Assembly: GCA_046760445.1 (NCBI GenBank)
Contig: JBHIEE010000068.1
Coordinates: 1 to 14,946, forward strand
Source of the DNA: JBHIEE01 sp046760445
Lineage (GTDB): Bacteria; Acidobacteriota; Aminicenantia; JdFR-78
Length of the DNA stretch: 14,946 nucleotides
Direction of reading: 5' to 3'
Part shown: piece after piece, positions 6,430 to 12,563 of the stretch
Numbering within the stretch: the first letter of the stretch is position 1
How the letters are laid out: the number at the start of each line of letters is the position of its first letter
The notes under the pieces: generated by a model
Databases searched by the model: none
Seen by the model: only the letters and a program-made list of their open reading frames with translations
Told to the model about the DNA's origin: nothing
Translations under genes and position numbers: made by a program

Positions 6430-6789
6430 CTATTTATTTTTTCTTGAATAATCTGTAATTCCTAATCTATTACCAAAAGGGTCTTCAAATTCTACAGCCA
6501 ATCCAGTGGGAATTTGAAATGGTTCCGAAATAAATTGAACCCCTTTTTCTTTTAATTTCTTATATTCTTCCTTTACATCGCTAACTACAAACCAGATCGT
6601 TGGTTTAGTATTTGGAAATTTCCCTAAGTCCTTCAGAATAATTGCTGGCTCCTGATTACCTACTTTAAAGGCAACCATTCCTTTATCAGAAAAATCGAAC
6701 TTAGTAGATAGCCCTAACACTTTTTGATAGAAATCCTTGCCTTTTTCTAAATCGCTTACTGGTAAGAAAAAATTGTCATAATCCTTCAT
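6430..6789 (-). CDS. VOC-family (glyoxalase/bleomycin-resistance fold) protein
   Basis: A 119-aa single vicinal-oxygen-chelate domain pair. The N-terminal module has FFLPVSDLEKGKDFYQKVLG (7-26) and the C-terminal module ends in AVEFEDPFGNRLGI (98-111), the family hallmark with the Glu/Asp and PXGN turn. The metal-binding His expected in the first strand of true glyoxalases is not evident, so it may bind a ligand rather than catalyse glyoxalase chemistry. Its ATG overlaps the stop of the ArsR-like gene (ATGA) and its Shine-Dalgarno site AAAGGAGA lies inside that gene, so the two are co-translated. This pairing hints at a ligand-sensing or resistance function. Confidence 0.85.
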   Translation of the reverse strand: MKDYDNFFLPVSDLEKGKDFYQKVLGLSTKFDFSDKGMVAFKVGNQEPAIILKDLGKFPNTKPTIWFVVSDVKEEYKKLKEKGVQFISEPFQIPTGLAVEFEDPFGNRLGITDYSRKNK

Positions 6790-7010
6790 TTCTGCTTCTC
6801 CTTTGCACTTTGAATCTTGGATAGATCCATACCTAATTTAGCTAATTCTTGGTAGCCTTTTTCTGTAATTTCATAAACAGTACTTTTTCCTTCTTTGGGC
6901 TCAAACCATTTTAGTTCAAGCATTCTCTCGAAAAGGAGATTACCCAATTTACCACCTAAATGACCATAGCATTTCTTTGCTACCATTTGTTGTGTAAGTT
7001 TCTTGTCCAT
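6786..7010 (-). CDS. Stand-alone ArsR-type C-terminal domain-like protein
   Basis: Protein of 74 aa with the block KKCYGHLGGKLGNLLFERM (12-30), then TVYEITEKGYQELAKLGMDL (44-63). This matches the C-terminal portion of one group of ArsR-family repressors (R-CYDHLAGRLG... then VT-AG---...LG-D), but the N-terminal helix-turn-helix module is absent. It is too short to bind DNA as a normal winged helix unless it acts with a partner. It may be a winged-helix-like ligand or protein-binding fragment. The start has AGGAGC upstream, and the VOC gene follows with a four-bp overlap. I assign the resemblance from memory of the family, so the family call is moderate. Confidence 0.6.
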   Translation of the reverse strand: MDKKLTQQMVAKKCYGHLGGKLGNLLFERMLELKWFEPKEGKSTVYEITEKGYQELAKLGMDLSKIQSAKEKQK

Positions 7011-7057
7011 ATTATTGCTCCTAATTTATATATTTTATCCACCTTTAAATTTTTTTG

Positions 7058-7183
7058 GCGGGCGAGAGACAATTCCATATAACATTTGAGCGTATTCGAA
7101 GTCAACCTGTAAGGCTGGATTTGGGCTTGTCCCGATAAAGTCGGGACGAAACCAGATACGCGCTGTTATATGATGTTGCCCGC
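7058..7183. repeat. Nested 126-bp imperfect palindrome, attC-like
   Basis: Five nested arm pairs are visible: gcgggc/gcccgc (7058, 7178), catataac/gttatatg (7076, 7165), gcgtat/atacgc (7090, 7156), ctggattt/aaaccag (7115, 7149) and a central gtcccga-taaag-tcgggac hairpin (7129-7147). The paired ATATAAC/GTTATAT boxes with inner arms resemble the R and L boxes of integron attC sites, although they do not fully fit the RYYYAAC/GTTRRRY consensus. It sits between the GNAT gene and the ArsR-like/VOC pair. Confidence 0.6.
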
Positions 7184-7240
7184 ATATCATATTACTCTAC
7201 TGTTGTAGCTAATCTCTTTATTCGTTAAATAGCCCATTTC

Positions 7241-8023
7241 CTATAATTTTTTAACTCTTTTTGCTATGAGTTTCTTTATTTTCTCATAGGGAGGTGGTGG
7301 TCCTGTTCTTACCTGCTTGTTGTCTATGAACAAAGCATCTGCAATGCCCCACTCTAAAAAGACATCTCTATCGAACGTGTGAATCTCTCGAAACACCACC
7401 TTATCTCCAAACTCTGAGGAGGCTCTCTTTGCTCTCTCAAAAACCATGTTCTGCGCTGGACACCATCCGTTCAGGAATGCTGTCACCGTCACCTTGCCAG
7501 ATGTCGTTTCTGGCTTTTTCTTTTGTTTAATCCATCTTGGAGGGGTTGCGCTGTTGGTGAAAGGTTTCCATAGAAGAACCTGAATTCTTTGTTTGTCCAC
7601 CTTAGTATATCCTTGCTTCTTAAACCACGATGCCTTCATCCAGAAAGGCAAGGACAGACCCCAGGCAGCCATCCCCTTTGCTCCCATAGCCTTTACATCA
7701 GCCTCAGCAGCTTTAAGCAAGGCCTTCCCCATTCCTTTTTTCTGGAAGTTTCCTCTTCCCTTTTTATACCCGTGAACCCAGATACAATTTATGAAATATA
7801 GGTCCTTCCCTTCTAAAAAAGAGTACTCTATAGGTATATATTGTATCATTCCTCCAACTTCTCCATTGTCATCGACTGATAGTTTCACCCTAAGGCCTTT
7901 GTCCTGCATTTTATGGTACCAGACCTCTTTATGATTCCCTGCCTCTTTGATTTCTTCAGACCAATCTTCAAGGCACACAAAAAATAATCTTTTATAATCA
8001 TCTGTTAGATCTATCACTTTCAT
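7241..8023 (-). CDS. GNAT acetyltransferase fused to a YoaP-like thioredoxin-fold domain
   Basis: Fusion protein of 260 aa. The N-terminal ~150 residues are a GNAT domain, with acetyl-CoA loop QKKGMGKALLKAAE at 94-107 and a following WFKKQGYTKVDK strand at 133-144. From about residue 176 a YoaP-like thioredoxin-fold module follows. It has VTAFLNGWCPAQNMVFERAK (single Cys188 in a CPAQ motif where thioredoxins have CXXC) and a conserved proline-rich RTGPPPPYEKI at 239-249. The acyl acceptor is unknown. The start is supported by TTGGAGG seven nt before the ATG. A candidate promoter lies in the MITE-like element upstream (8223-8251). Confidence 0.85.
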   Translation of the reverse strand: MKVIDLTDDYKRLFFVCLEDWSEEIKEAGNHKEVWYHKMQDKGLRVKLSVDDNGEVGGMIQYIPIEYSFLEGKDLYFINCIWVHGYKKGRGNFQKKGMGKALLKAAEADVKAMGAKGMAAWGLSLPFWMKASWFKKQGYTKVDKQRIQVLLWKPFTNSATPPRWIKQKKKPETTSGKVTVTAFLNGWCPAQNMVFERAKRASSEFGDKVVFREIHTFDRDVFLEWGIADALFIDNKQVRTGPPPPYEKIKKLIAKRVKKL

Positions 8024-8096
8024 TTATTAGCCTCCAAATAAATATAGTACATTTTATTATTTTCATTTCATAACGCATTTCTAAAGTGGGCAATGT

Positions 8097-8166
8097 GATA
8101 TAACGTTTTCGGTATACACGCAGTGCCCGACCAAAGGGAGGACCTTGAGCGAAGCAACGTGTATGC
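8097..8166. repeat. attC-like palindrome interrupted by the MITE-like element
   Basis: The box gatataac (8097-8104) is followed by arms ATACACG (8114-8120) and CGTGTAT (8158-8164). The expected partner of the outer box, GTTACAT, is found only beyond the MITE-like element, at about 8300. The simplest reading is a palindrome like that at 7058-7183 split by insertion. Confidence 0.4.
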
Positions 8167-8169
8167 TGT

Positions 8170-8286
8170 GAGTCTGTCGAAAAACTATTAAAATTTGTTT
8201 GTTTCATATTTAATTGTTTTAAATTATATTTTAGAATCGTCAAAAAATCAAAAAATATTTGTAAAAGTCAATTTTTCGACAGACTC
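8170..8286. mobile_element. MITE-like element, copy 1 (117 bp)
   Basis: Perfect 15-bp terminal inverted repeats, gagtctgtcgaaaaa and tttttcgacagactc, enclose an AT-rich core without coding capacity. The right end, with the internal words gtcaattttt, is repeated at 9702-9721. No clear target-site duplication is seen; gctg occurs near both ends. Confidence 0.65.
8223..8251 (-). promoter_or_regulatory. Candidate promoter inside the MITE-like element
   Basis: TTGATT and TATAAT with a 17-bp spacer on the minus strand, reading toward the GNAT gene about 200 nt away. The region is very AT-rich, so a chance match is possible, but the -10 is perfect and the spacing ideal. Confidence 0.4.
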
Positions 8287-8306
8287 CGCTGATAGGCGAA
8301 GTTACA

Positions 8307-9326
8307 TTATTTTTTTTTCTTTCCACGGTTCCAAATCAACCATTCTTTTTTTATGAAAATAATGTAAAATCCTAAATAAATCAAAGTAAGTATTATAATT
8401 AAATCCAAGAAATGAATAGCAAAAAATGCATAAATATATATCCAAGTGGTATGAATCCATCTATCTATCAATTCAAAATCAGGGCTTTTGACCCTGACAA
8501 CTTCATATTTAACTTCATACTCTGAGACATTTACCTTGATATAATGATAAAAATAATGTCGCGGGTCAGAACCAACTAACTCAGCACCAGCACCACCAGT
8601 AATAATATGCGGAGTTTTTTCCCAAATACCTCTATAATATCCATGAATATGTGAGACAAAGAGCATACTCACATTATTCTTATCAAAAAGATTATTCAAC
8701 TTATCTGCAAATGCTAAATCTTTTAAACTATGGCCAATTTTGTACTCGCCTTTTCGGGGATCATATAAAGGAACATGCATAAAAATAAAACGATATTTAT
8801 AGTTTTGACTTTTTTGTAGCTCATTTTTCAGCCAATCCATTTGCCATGGATCAAGATTTTTTTCATTAGCATCATCCAAAATAATAAAATAACTATTGCC
8901 AACTGCAAAAGAATAATAAAATTTTCCAAATAGTTCATAATAATTTGCCCTGCCATCTTCCCTTATCTCATGATTGCCAATCACAGTTAGTAATGGTTTA
9001 TTCAACTTTTTTATTTGATTTATAAAAAATCTGAATTTTTCTTTTTCCCCATCATAAACCAAATCTCCAATATCAATAGCGAATATTGCATCTTCTTTAT
9101 TTACTTTTTCTATTAAATTTTCAAATGTTTTTACTGAATTTTTATTATCACCAAATACTACAAATAAAAATTCATTTTTTGTCTTATCTATCTTTTGCAG
9201 TTGATGATAGTTCCAATCACTTATCTCAGGAAAAGATAATACAGAATGAATTTTAATAACACTTGCAAGTATTAATAAAATTAATACCGCACCAACTAAA
9301 AATTTATTAAATGTTTTTTTATTCAT
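8307..9326 (-). CDS. Membrane-anchored calcineurin-like metallophosphoesterase
   Basis: Protein of 339 aa from the preferred ATG at 9326; a TTG at 9335 would add three residues. Using the longer numbering, one membrane anchor is at about 12-31 and a second hydrophobic span is at about 297-328, so the catalytic domain is probably extracytoplasmic between them. The phosphoesterase motifs are FGDNK (61-65), GDLVYDG (90-96), GNHE (120-123), MHVPL (186-190) and SHIHG (228-232). The first motif has Lys where DXH is typical, so one metal ligand may be altered. The substrate (nucleotide, phospholipid or phosphoprotein) cannot be deduced. It is transcribed from the repeat-borne promoter at 9383-9411, with a leader of about 50 nt. 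Confidence 0.85.
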   Translation of the reverse strand: MNKKTFNKFLVGAVLILLILASVIKIHSVLSFPEISDWNYHQLQKIDKTKNEFLFVVFGDNKNSVKTFENLIEKVNKEDAIFAIDIGDLVYDGEKEKFRFFINQIKKLNKPLLTVIGNHEIREDGRANYYELFGKFYYSFAVGNSYFIILDDANEKNLDPWQMDWLKNELQKSQNYKYRFIFMHVPLYDPRKGEYKIGHSLKDLAFADKLNNLFDKNNVSMLFVSHIHGYYRGIWEKTPHIITGGAGAELVGSDPRHYFYHYIKVNVSEYEVKYEVVRVKSPDFELIDRWIHTTWIYIYAFFAIHFLDLIIILTLIYLGFYIIFIKKEWLIWNRGKKKK

Positions 9327-9365
9327 TTTTAACAATCTTTTGAATCTTTCTATTATTGGTGACCA

Positions 9366-9592
9366 TTAATTAATTTCACTTTAATATAACTCTAAACCCA
9401 CCTTTTTTCAAGACTATACCTGCCTGTCCCCCCCCGAGTGCTCGGGGGCGGGCAGGGGCAGACAGGTCGACTGGATCATTTTTTTCTTTTGTAGTTTTAG
9501 TCTTTTTGAATAAAAAAATATTTGATAAAAAGTTGCTTTCTAATCTCTAAACGGGCATTATTTAGGAATTATTTTAGCAAATGTGCAGGTCT
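9366..9592 (-). repeat. Promoter-hairpin repeat, copy B
   Basis: Shares with copies A and C the hairpin (9418-9467, with perfect CCCCCGAG-TG-CTCGGGGG core), the promoter and the AAAAATATTTGA-type distal block. Its right end also matches copy C beyond the part seen in copy A (gggcattatttagg / gggcgtcattgggg, then caggtct / taggtct). The leader portion between promoter and gene is deleted relative to A and C. Confidence 0.8.
9383..9411 (-). promoter_or_regulatory. Repeat-borne promoter B (TTGAAA-17-TATATT)
   Basis: Same hexamers and spacing as copies A and C, reading into the metallophosphoesterase gene. The spacer differs from copy A at 6 of 17 positions, yet both hexamers are unchanged. Confidence 0.65.
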
Positions 9593-9610
9593 CTGCCCCT
9601 TTCAATTAGA

Positions 9611-9721
9611 GAGTCTATGGAATATAACTGAAATGGTAATTTAACTTGTTCATCAGGGGGTACCTTAAAAAATGACTTAAAGAAGGAAAAAAAATTTCAA
9701 AGTCAATTTTTCGACAGACTC
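9611..9721. mobile_element. MITE-like element, degenerate copy 2 (about 111 bp)
   Basis: The right end tttttcgacagactc is identical to that of copy 1. The left end gagtctatggaata matches the other terminal repeat at 11 of 14 positions. The size is close to that of copy 1 (117 bp). It lies between the metallophosphoesterase promoter region and the 3' end of the HD-GYP gene and carries no ORF. Confidence 0.5.
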
Positions 9722-9752
9722 CTTTATTAGGTAAAGTTGCTAACCTCATCAA

Positions 9753-11642
9753 CTACTCTAACTTAAACTCTTTCTCAGTAAAAAGCTTCAAGCAAGCATC
9801 TACCACCTTAGGATCATAAAGGACACCCCTGTTTTGTGAGATTTCCTCTAAGGCCTTATCTATACCTTGAGCTGGTCGATAAGGTCGGTGAGAGGCCATT
9901 GCCTCAACGACATCAGCCACACCCAAAATCCTCGCTTCCAGGATAATCTCTTCACCGGAAAGACCATAAGGATAACCGGAGCCATCTAACATTTCATGGT
10001 GCTGGAGCACAATTTGGGCAATCGGCCATGGAAATTCTATCGTCTTCAATATGTCGTGACCGACCTGAGTGTGATTTTTGATTATACTGAATTCGATTTC
10101 GGTTATCCGACCAGGCTTACTGAGAATCTCAGCAGGTACATATATCTTGCCTATATCATGAATAATCCCGGTCAGGCGGACCCCATCAATCTGCTTCTCT
10201 GGAAGGCCCATCTCCTTGGCTATGGCACAGGCAAGATTGGACACGCGTCGCTGATGACCAGCCGTGAAAGGATCCCTTATTTCAGATGTTAATGCCATAG
10301 CACGGATGGTTTCCTCCATGGCTCTTCGCAACTTCTCCCAGCTTTGTTTAAGTTCTTCCTCAGCCCGCTTACGCTCGGTGATGTCCCTTGTGGTGGCAAT
10401 AAAGGCCTTTGGTTTCCCATAAGCATCTTTAATCAAGGCGGTATTTAATTCACCAATAAAGCAAGTTCCATCTTTCCTCAGCAAGGTGTATCCTAAATTT
10501 CTCATAAATCCTTCCTCCAGGGTTTTCTGAAGATTTATCATCGCCTCTTCGTGATCTTCAGGAGCGATAAGTTCAAAAGCGCTTTTTCCGATTAACTCCT
10601 CAGCACTTTTAAAACCGTGTACTTCGAGTGTTCGCTGGGATACATAAGTAATGTGTCCCTCTAAATCAGTTACAGTCACCGCATCTGGGGAAGTTTTCAC
10701 CAGTGTCTTATACATTTCCTCCGACTCTCGCAGCGCCTCCTCTATTTTCTTTCTTTCTGTTATATCTCTAATTATGCCCATTGTTTTTACTTCTTCTTTT
10801 CTTCCTATTTCTACTGTTGTCACTTCAACATTCTTTATTTTTCCATCTTTTGCTACGATTCTGAATTCATATCTGCTTGGTATTTTTTCTCCTCTTTTCC
10901 TTGCCTCTTCTCTTCTTTTAGTTAATTCTCTGTCTTCAGGAGCAATAATATTCCAGAAATTGAATTTCTTGCTGCATGCCTCTTTTGCCTTATATCCAGT
11001 CAATTTTTCAAAAGCAGGATTTACATATTCAAATCCTTCTGGAGTAATGATATAAATCGCATCATTTGCATTTTCTACTAAGCTGCGATATCTCTTCTCG
11101 CTTTCTTTCAATGCTTGCTCGGCTCGCTTGCGCTCGGTGATGTCTTTTGAAATAAAAAGTAACTCGTTCTTTATTATGTTTACAGTGCTTTGTAGGTAAT
11201 GCCAATTTCCTGATTTATCTCTAACACGGAATTCGATAGTCTCAGAGACATCTGAATCTTTTCCAATGAGCTTTTTAGCCTTTGCACTAATGTATTTTCT
11301 TAATAAAGGAAGCAACCTCTTTTTATCATCAGGATGAACCAACTCTAAGCCTGACCTGCCAATCAGATATTCAGACTCATACCCAAGAAGTTTCTTGTGC
11401 GAAGGACTAATATAAGTGTAAGTTGGATTCAAGGTGAACGTGGTTACAGCAATCAGATCGCTTGTATTCTCACTTATTAAACGATACTTTTCTTCGGATT
11501 TTTTCAGCGCTTCCTCCGCCCGCTTGCCTGCCTGTTTGGCAGACAGACGCTCGGTTTCTGATGTTTCTAATTCAGCAATTCGTTGGCGCATTTTTACCAA
11601 TTCATTTATGAGTTGTTCTTTTGTCTTATTTTCATCTTTCAT
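9753..11642 (-). CDS. Triple-PAS HD-GYP domain protein
   Basis: Signalling protein of 629 aa, predicted cytoplasmic because no membrane span is seen. A short N-terminal coiled coil (about 1-50) is followed by three PAS domains at about 50-172, 180-297 and 303-424, each ending in DITERK-type linkers. A C-terminal HD-GYP domain spans about 440-625. HD-GYP motifs present: H463 in AGHQRR, HDIGK at 495-499, NHTQVGH at 523-529, HHE at 548-550, DGSGYP at 553-558 and VADVVEAM at 575-582. HD-GYP proteins hydrolyse cyclic di-GMP (or 3'3'-cGAMP). The PAS set would sense small ligands or redox state, and no GGDEF domain is attached. Residues 33-39 (LSAKQAG) interrupt the standard TERKRAEEAL linker and derive from an inserted 21-nt palindrome. 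The start has a strong GGGAGG site, and the promoter is probably 11841-11869. Confidence 0.9.
   Translation of the reverse strand: MKDENKTKEQLINELVKMRQRIAELETSETERLSAKQAGKRAEEALKKSEEKYRLISENTSDLIAVTTFTLNPTYTYISPSHKKLLGYESEYLIGRSGLELVHPDDKKRLLPLLRKYISAKAKKLIGKDSDVSETIEFRVRDKSGNWHYLQSTVNIIKNELLFISKDITERKRAEQALKESEKRYRSLVENANDAIYIITPEGFEYVNPAFEKLTGYKAKEACSKKFNFWNIIAPEDRELTKRREEARKRGEKIPSRYEFRIVAKDGKIKNVEVTTVEIGRKEEVKTMGIIRDITERKKIEEALRESEEMYKTLVKTSPDAVTVTDLEGHITYVSQRTLEVHGFKSAEELIGKSAFELIAPEDHEEAMINLQKTLEEGFMRNLGYTLLRKDGTCFIGELNTALIKDAYGKPKAFIATTRDITERKRAEEELKQSWEKLRRAMEETIRAMALTSEIRDPFTAGHQRRVSNLACAIAKEMGLPEKQIDGVRLTGIIHDIGKIYVPAEILSKPGRITEIEFSIIKNHTQVGHDILKTIEFPWPIAQIVLQHHEMLDGSGYPYGLSGEEIILEARILGVADVVEAMASHRPYRPAQGIDKALEEISQNRGVLYDPKVVDACLKLFTEKEFKLE
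11526..11546. repeat. 21-nt palindrome inserted in frame in the HD-GYP gene
   Basis: The arms cctgcctgt and ggcagacag are identical to the outer arms of the intergenic hairpins in repeat copies B and C, but the long GC-rich middle is missing. The insertion encodes LSAKQAG between TER and KRAEEAL, splitting a motif that is intact in the three other linkers of this protein. Confidence 0.7.
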
Positions 11643-11766
11643 TTTGTGCCTCCCAAATCAGGCAGCAATGTAGACTAACTCTCTTATATCCGGACTTCAG
11701 TTCGGATATCTTCCTCTTTTGGTCGTATATATGAACTTATTATGTCCGTTTATACCACCTTCATAT

Positions 11767-11817
11767 TTATATGACTGCTTCTCTACTCCTTTTGTGCCCT
11801 ATTTCTTCAAAATTCAT
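11767..11817 (-). CDS. Short leader ORF (16 aa) in repeat copy C
   Basis: MNFEEIGHKRSREAVI-stop, in the position of leader ORF 1 of copy A and identical to it at 9 of 16 residues. In this copy the second leader ORF is decayed: its ATG is ACG and a TGA interrupts the frame. Translation is unproven. Confidence 0.3.
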   Translation of the reverse strand: MNFEEIGHKRSREAVI

Positions 11818-11840
11818 AACTCAAATTGCTTTTAATATAA

Positions 11841-11869
11841 AATATAACCTCAAAACTTCTTTTTTTCAA
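11841..11869 (-). promoter_or_regulatory. Repeat-borne promoter C (TTGAAA-17-TATATT)
   Basis: Same hexamers and 17-bp spacing as copies A and B. The TATATT is followed by a second TATATT seven nt on, giving an alternative -10. The predicted leader to the HD-GYP start is about 190 nt. Confidence 0.65.
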
Positions 11870-12048
11870 GACTATACCTGCCTGTCCCCCGAGTGCTCGG
11901 GGTCGGGCAGGGGCAGACAGGTCGGCTGGATATTTTTATCCTTCCGTATATTCAGTCTTTTTTTTAAAGGAAAAATATTTGAAAAAAGTTGATCTATGAC
12001 TCTAAGTGGGCGTCATTGGGGTATTATTTTGTCAAAGGTGTAGGTCTG

Positions 12049-12316
12049 ACTGAGAACAAACTTAAAAATAAAACAAAAAGGGACATTAACAATGTTGAAC
12101 TTTATAATTTGAAGGAATTATTATGATTATGCGACTTTTCTATAGGTGCTCCCCCACTAGACCCCACTACTATTGTTACTGTGAAAAATCAAAGCCTGTC
12201 AAACGTATATGTTCGACTTTTACTTTCCTCCAAAGTAAATAAATGAAATGTGAAGACTTAACCCTCTGCCTGCATAGGAAACTCTCAATTAACTAGATTT
12301 TTTTTACTCTGCGTAT
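12049..12316. other. Intergenic region with one weak small ORF
   Basis: Beyond repeat copy C nothing clear is visible. A plus-strand ORF of 39 codons (12123-12242, starting MIMRLFYRCS, four Cys) has an AAGGA five to six nt before its ATG. It is opposite in direction to all neighbours and unlike any family I know. I do not promote it to a gene call. Confidence 0.4.
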
Positions 12317-12538
12317 TTACTCAGCGGCACCGATGTCGCAATAATAGCCTCCAGAGAGCCGAAATTCACTTGTAATTGGACACTCTCCACAGATGCAACC
12401 TTGCCGCTTAAGGTCACAATCTGTCTTCTCCCGAGCACAGAAGAGTCCTTGCATTCTTTCCTTCATGCATTCATTGTGACTTGGGCAGTTCATACAAATG
12501 CATTTCATCAAATTTTCTTTGGTATCTGGGACGTTCAT
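12317..12538 (-). CDS. DUF2769-like cysteine-rich small protein
   Basis: A 73-aa protein with ten cysteines at 13, 15, 18, 24, 34, 41, 48, 50, 53 and 67. The pattern CICMNCPSHNEC, then GLFCA, then CICGECPI, then YYC matches the DUF2769 family, known mainly from anaerobic archaea and bacteria. The paired CXCXXC motifs suggest zinc or iron-sulfur binding, but no function is established. The ribosome site AGAAAGGAGGTGA is essentially perfect. It begins 25 nt after the sugar-dehydrogenase-family stop and is probably its operon partner. Confidence 0.8.
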   Translation of the reverse strand: MNVPDTKENLMKCICMNCPSHNECMKERMQGLFCAREKTDCDLKRQGCICGECPITSEFRLSGGYYCDIGAAE

Positions 12539-12563
12539 TTATTTCACCTCCTTTCTATGTTAG

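Larger units (their letters stand above)
11684..12048 (-). repeat. Promoter-hairpin repeat, copy C
   Basis: Matches copy A through the leader, promoter, hairpin (11876-11922) and distal AT-rich block, and matches copy B further right. Relative to copy A it contains about 45 extra bp in the leader (from about 11693), which partly duplicate the ATATCCGAACT words. It lies directly upstream of the HD-GYP gene. Confidence 0.85.

Noticed and set aside
7129..7147. gtcccga/tcgggac hairpin as a terminator of the GNAT gene
   Set aside because: There is no T-run after it and it forms the centre of a larger nested palindrome.
7998..8243. Minus-strand ORF of 81 codons upstream of the GNAT gene
   Set aside because: It runs through the MITE-like element, the palindrome and into the GNAT start in another frame; the composition is not protein-like.
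2790..9752. CRISPR array
   Set aside because: The repeats are few, irregularly spaced and palindromic in different ways; there are no regular direct repeats with spacers and no cas genes.
10651..11055. Plus-strand ORF of 134 codons inside the HD-GYP gene
   Set aside because: Antisense shadow of a well-supported multi-domain coding region.
12123..12242. Plus-strand small ORF with four cysteines
   Set aside because: Ribosome site is only moderate and there is no recognisable family or conservation evidence; kept as a remark in the intergenic entry.
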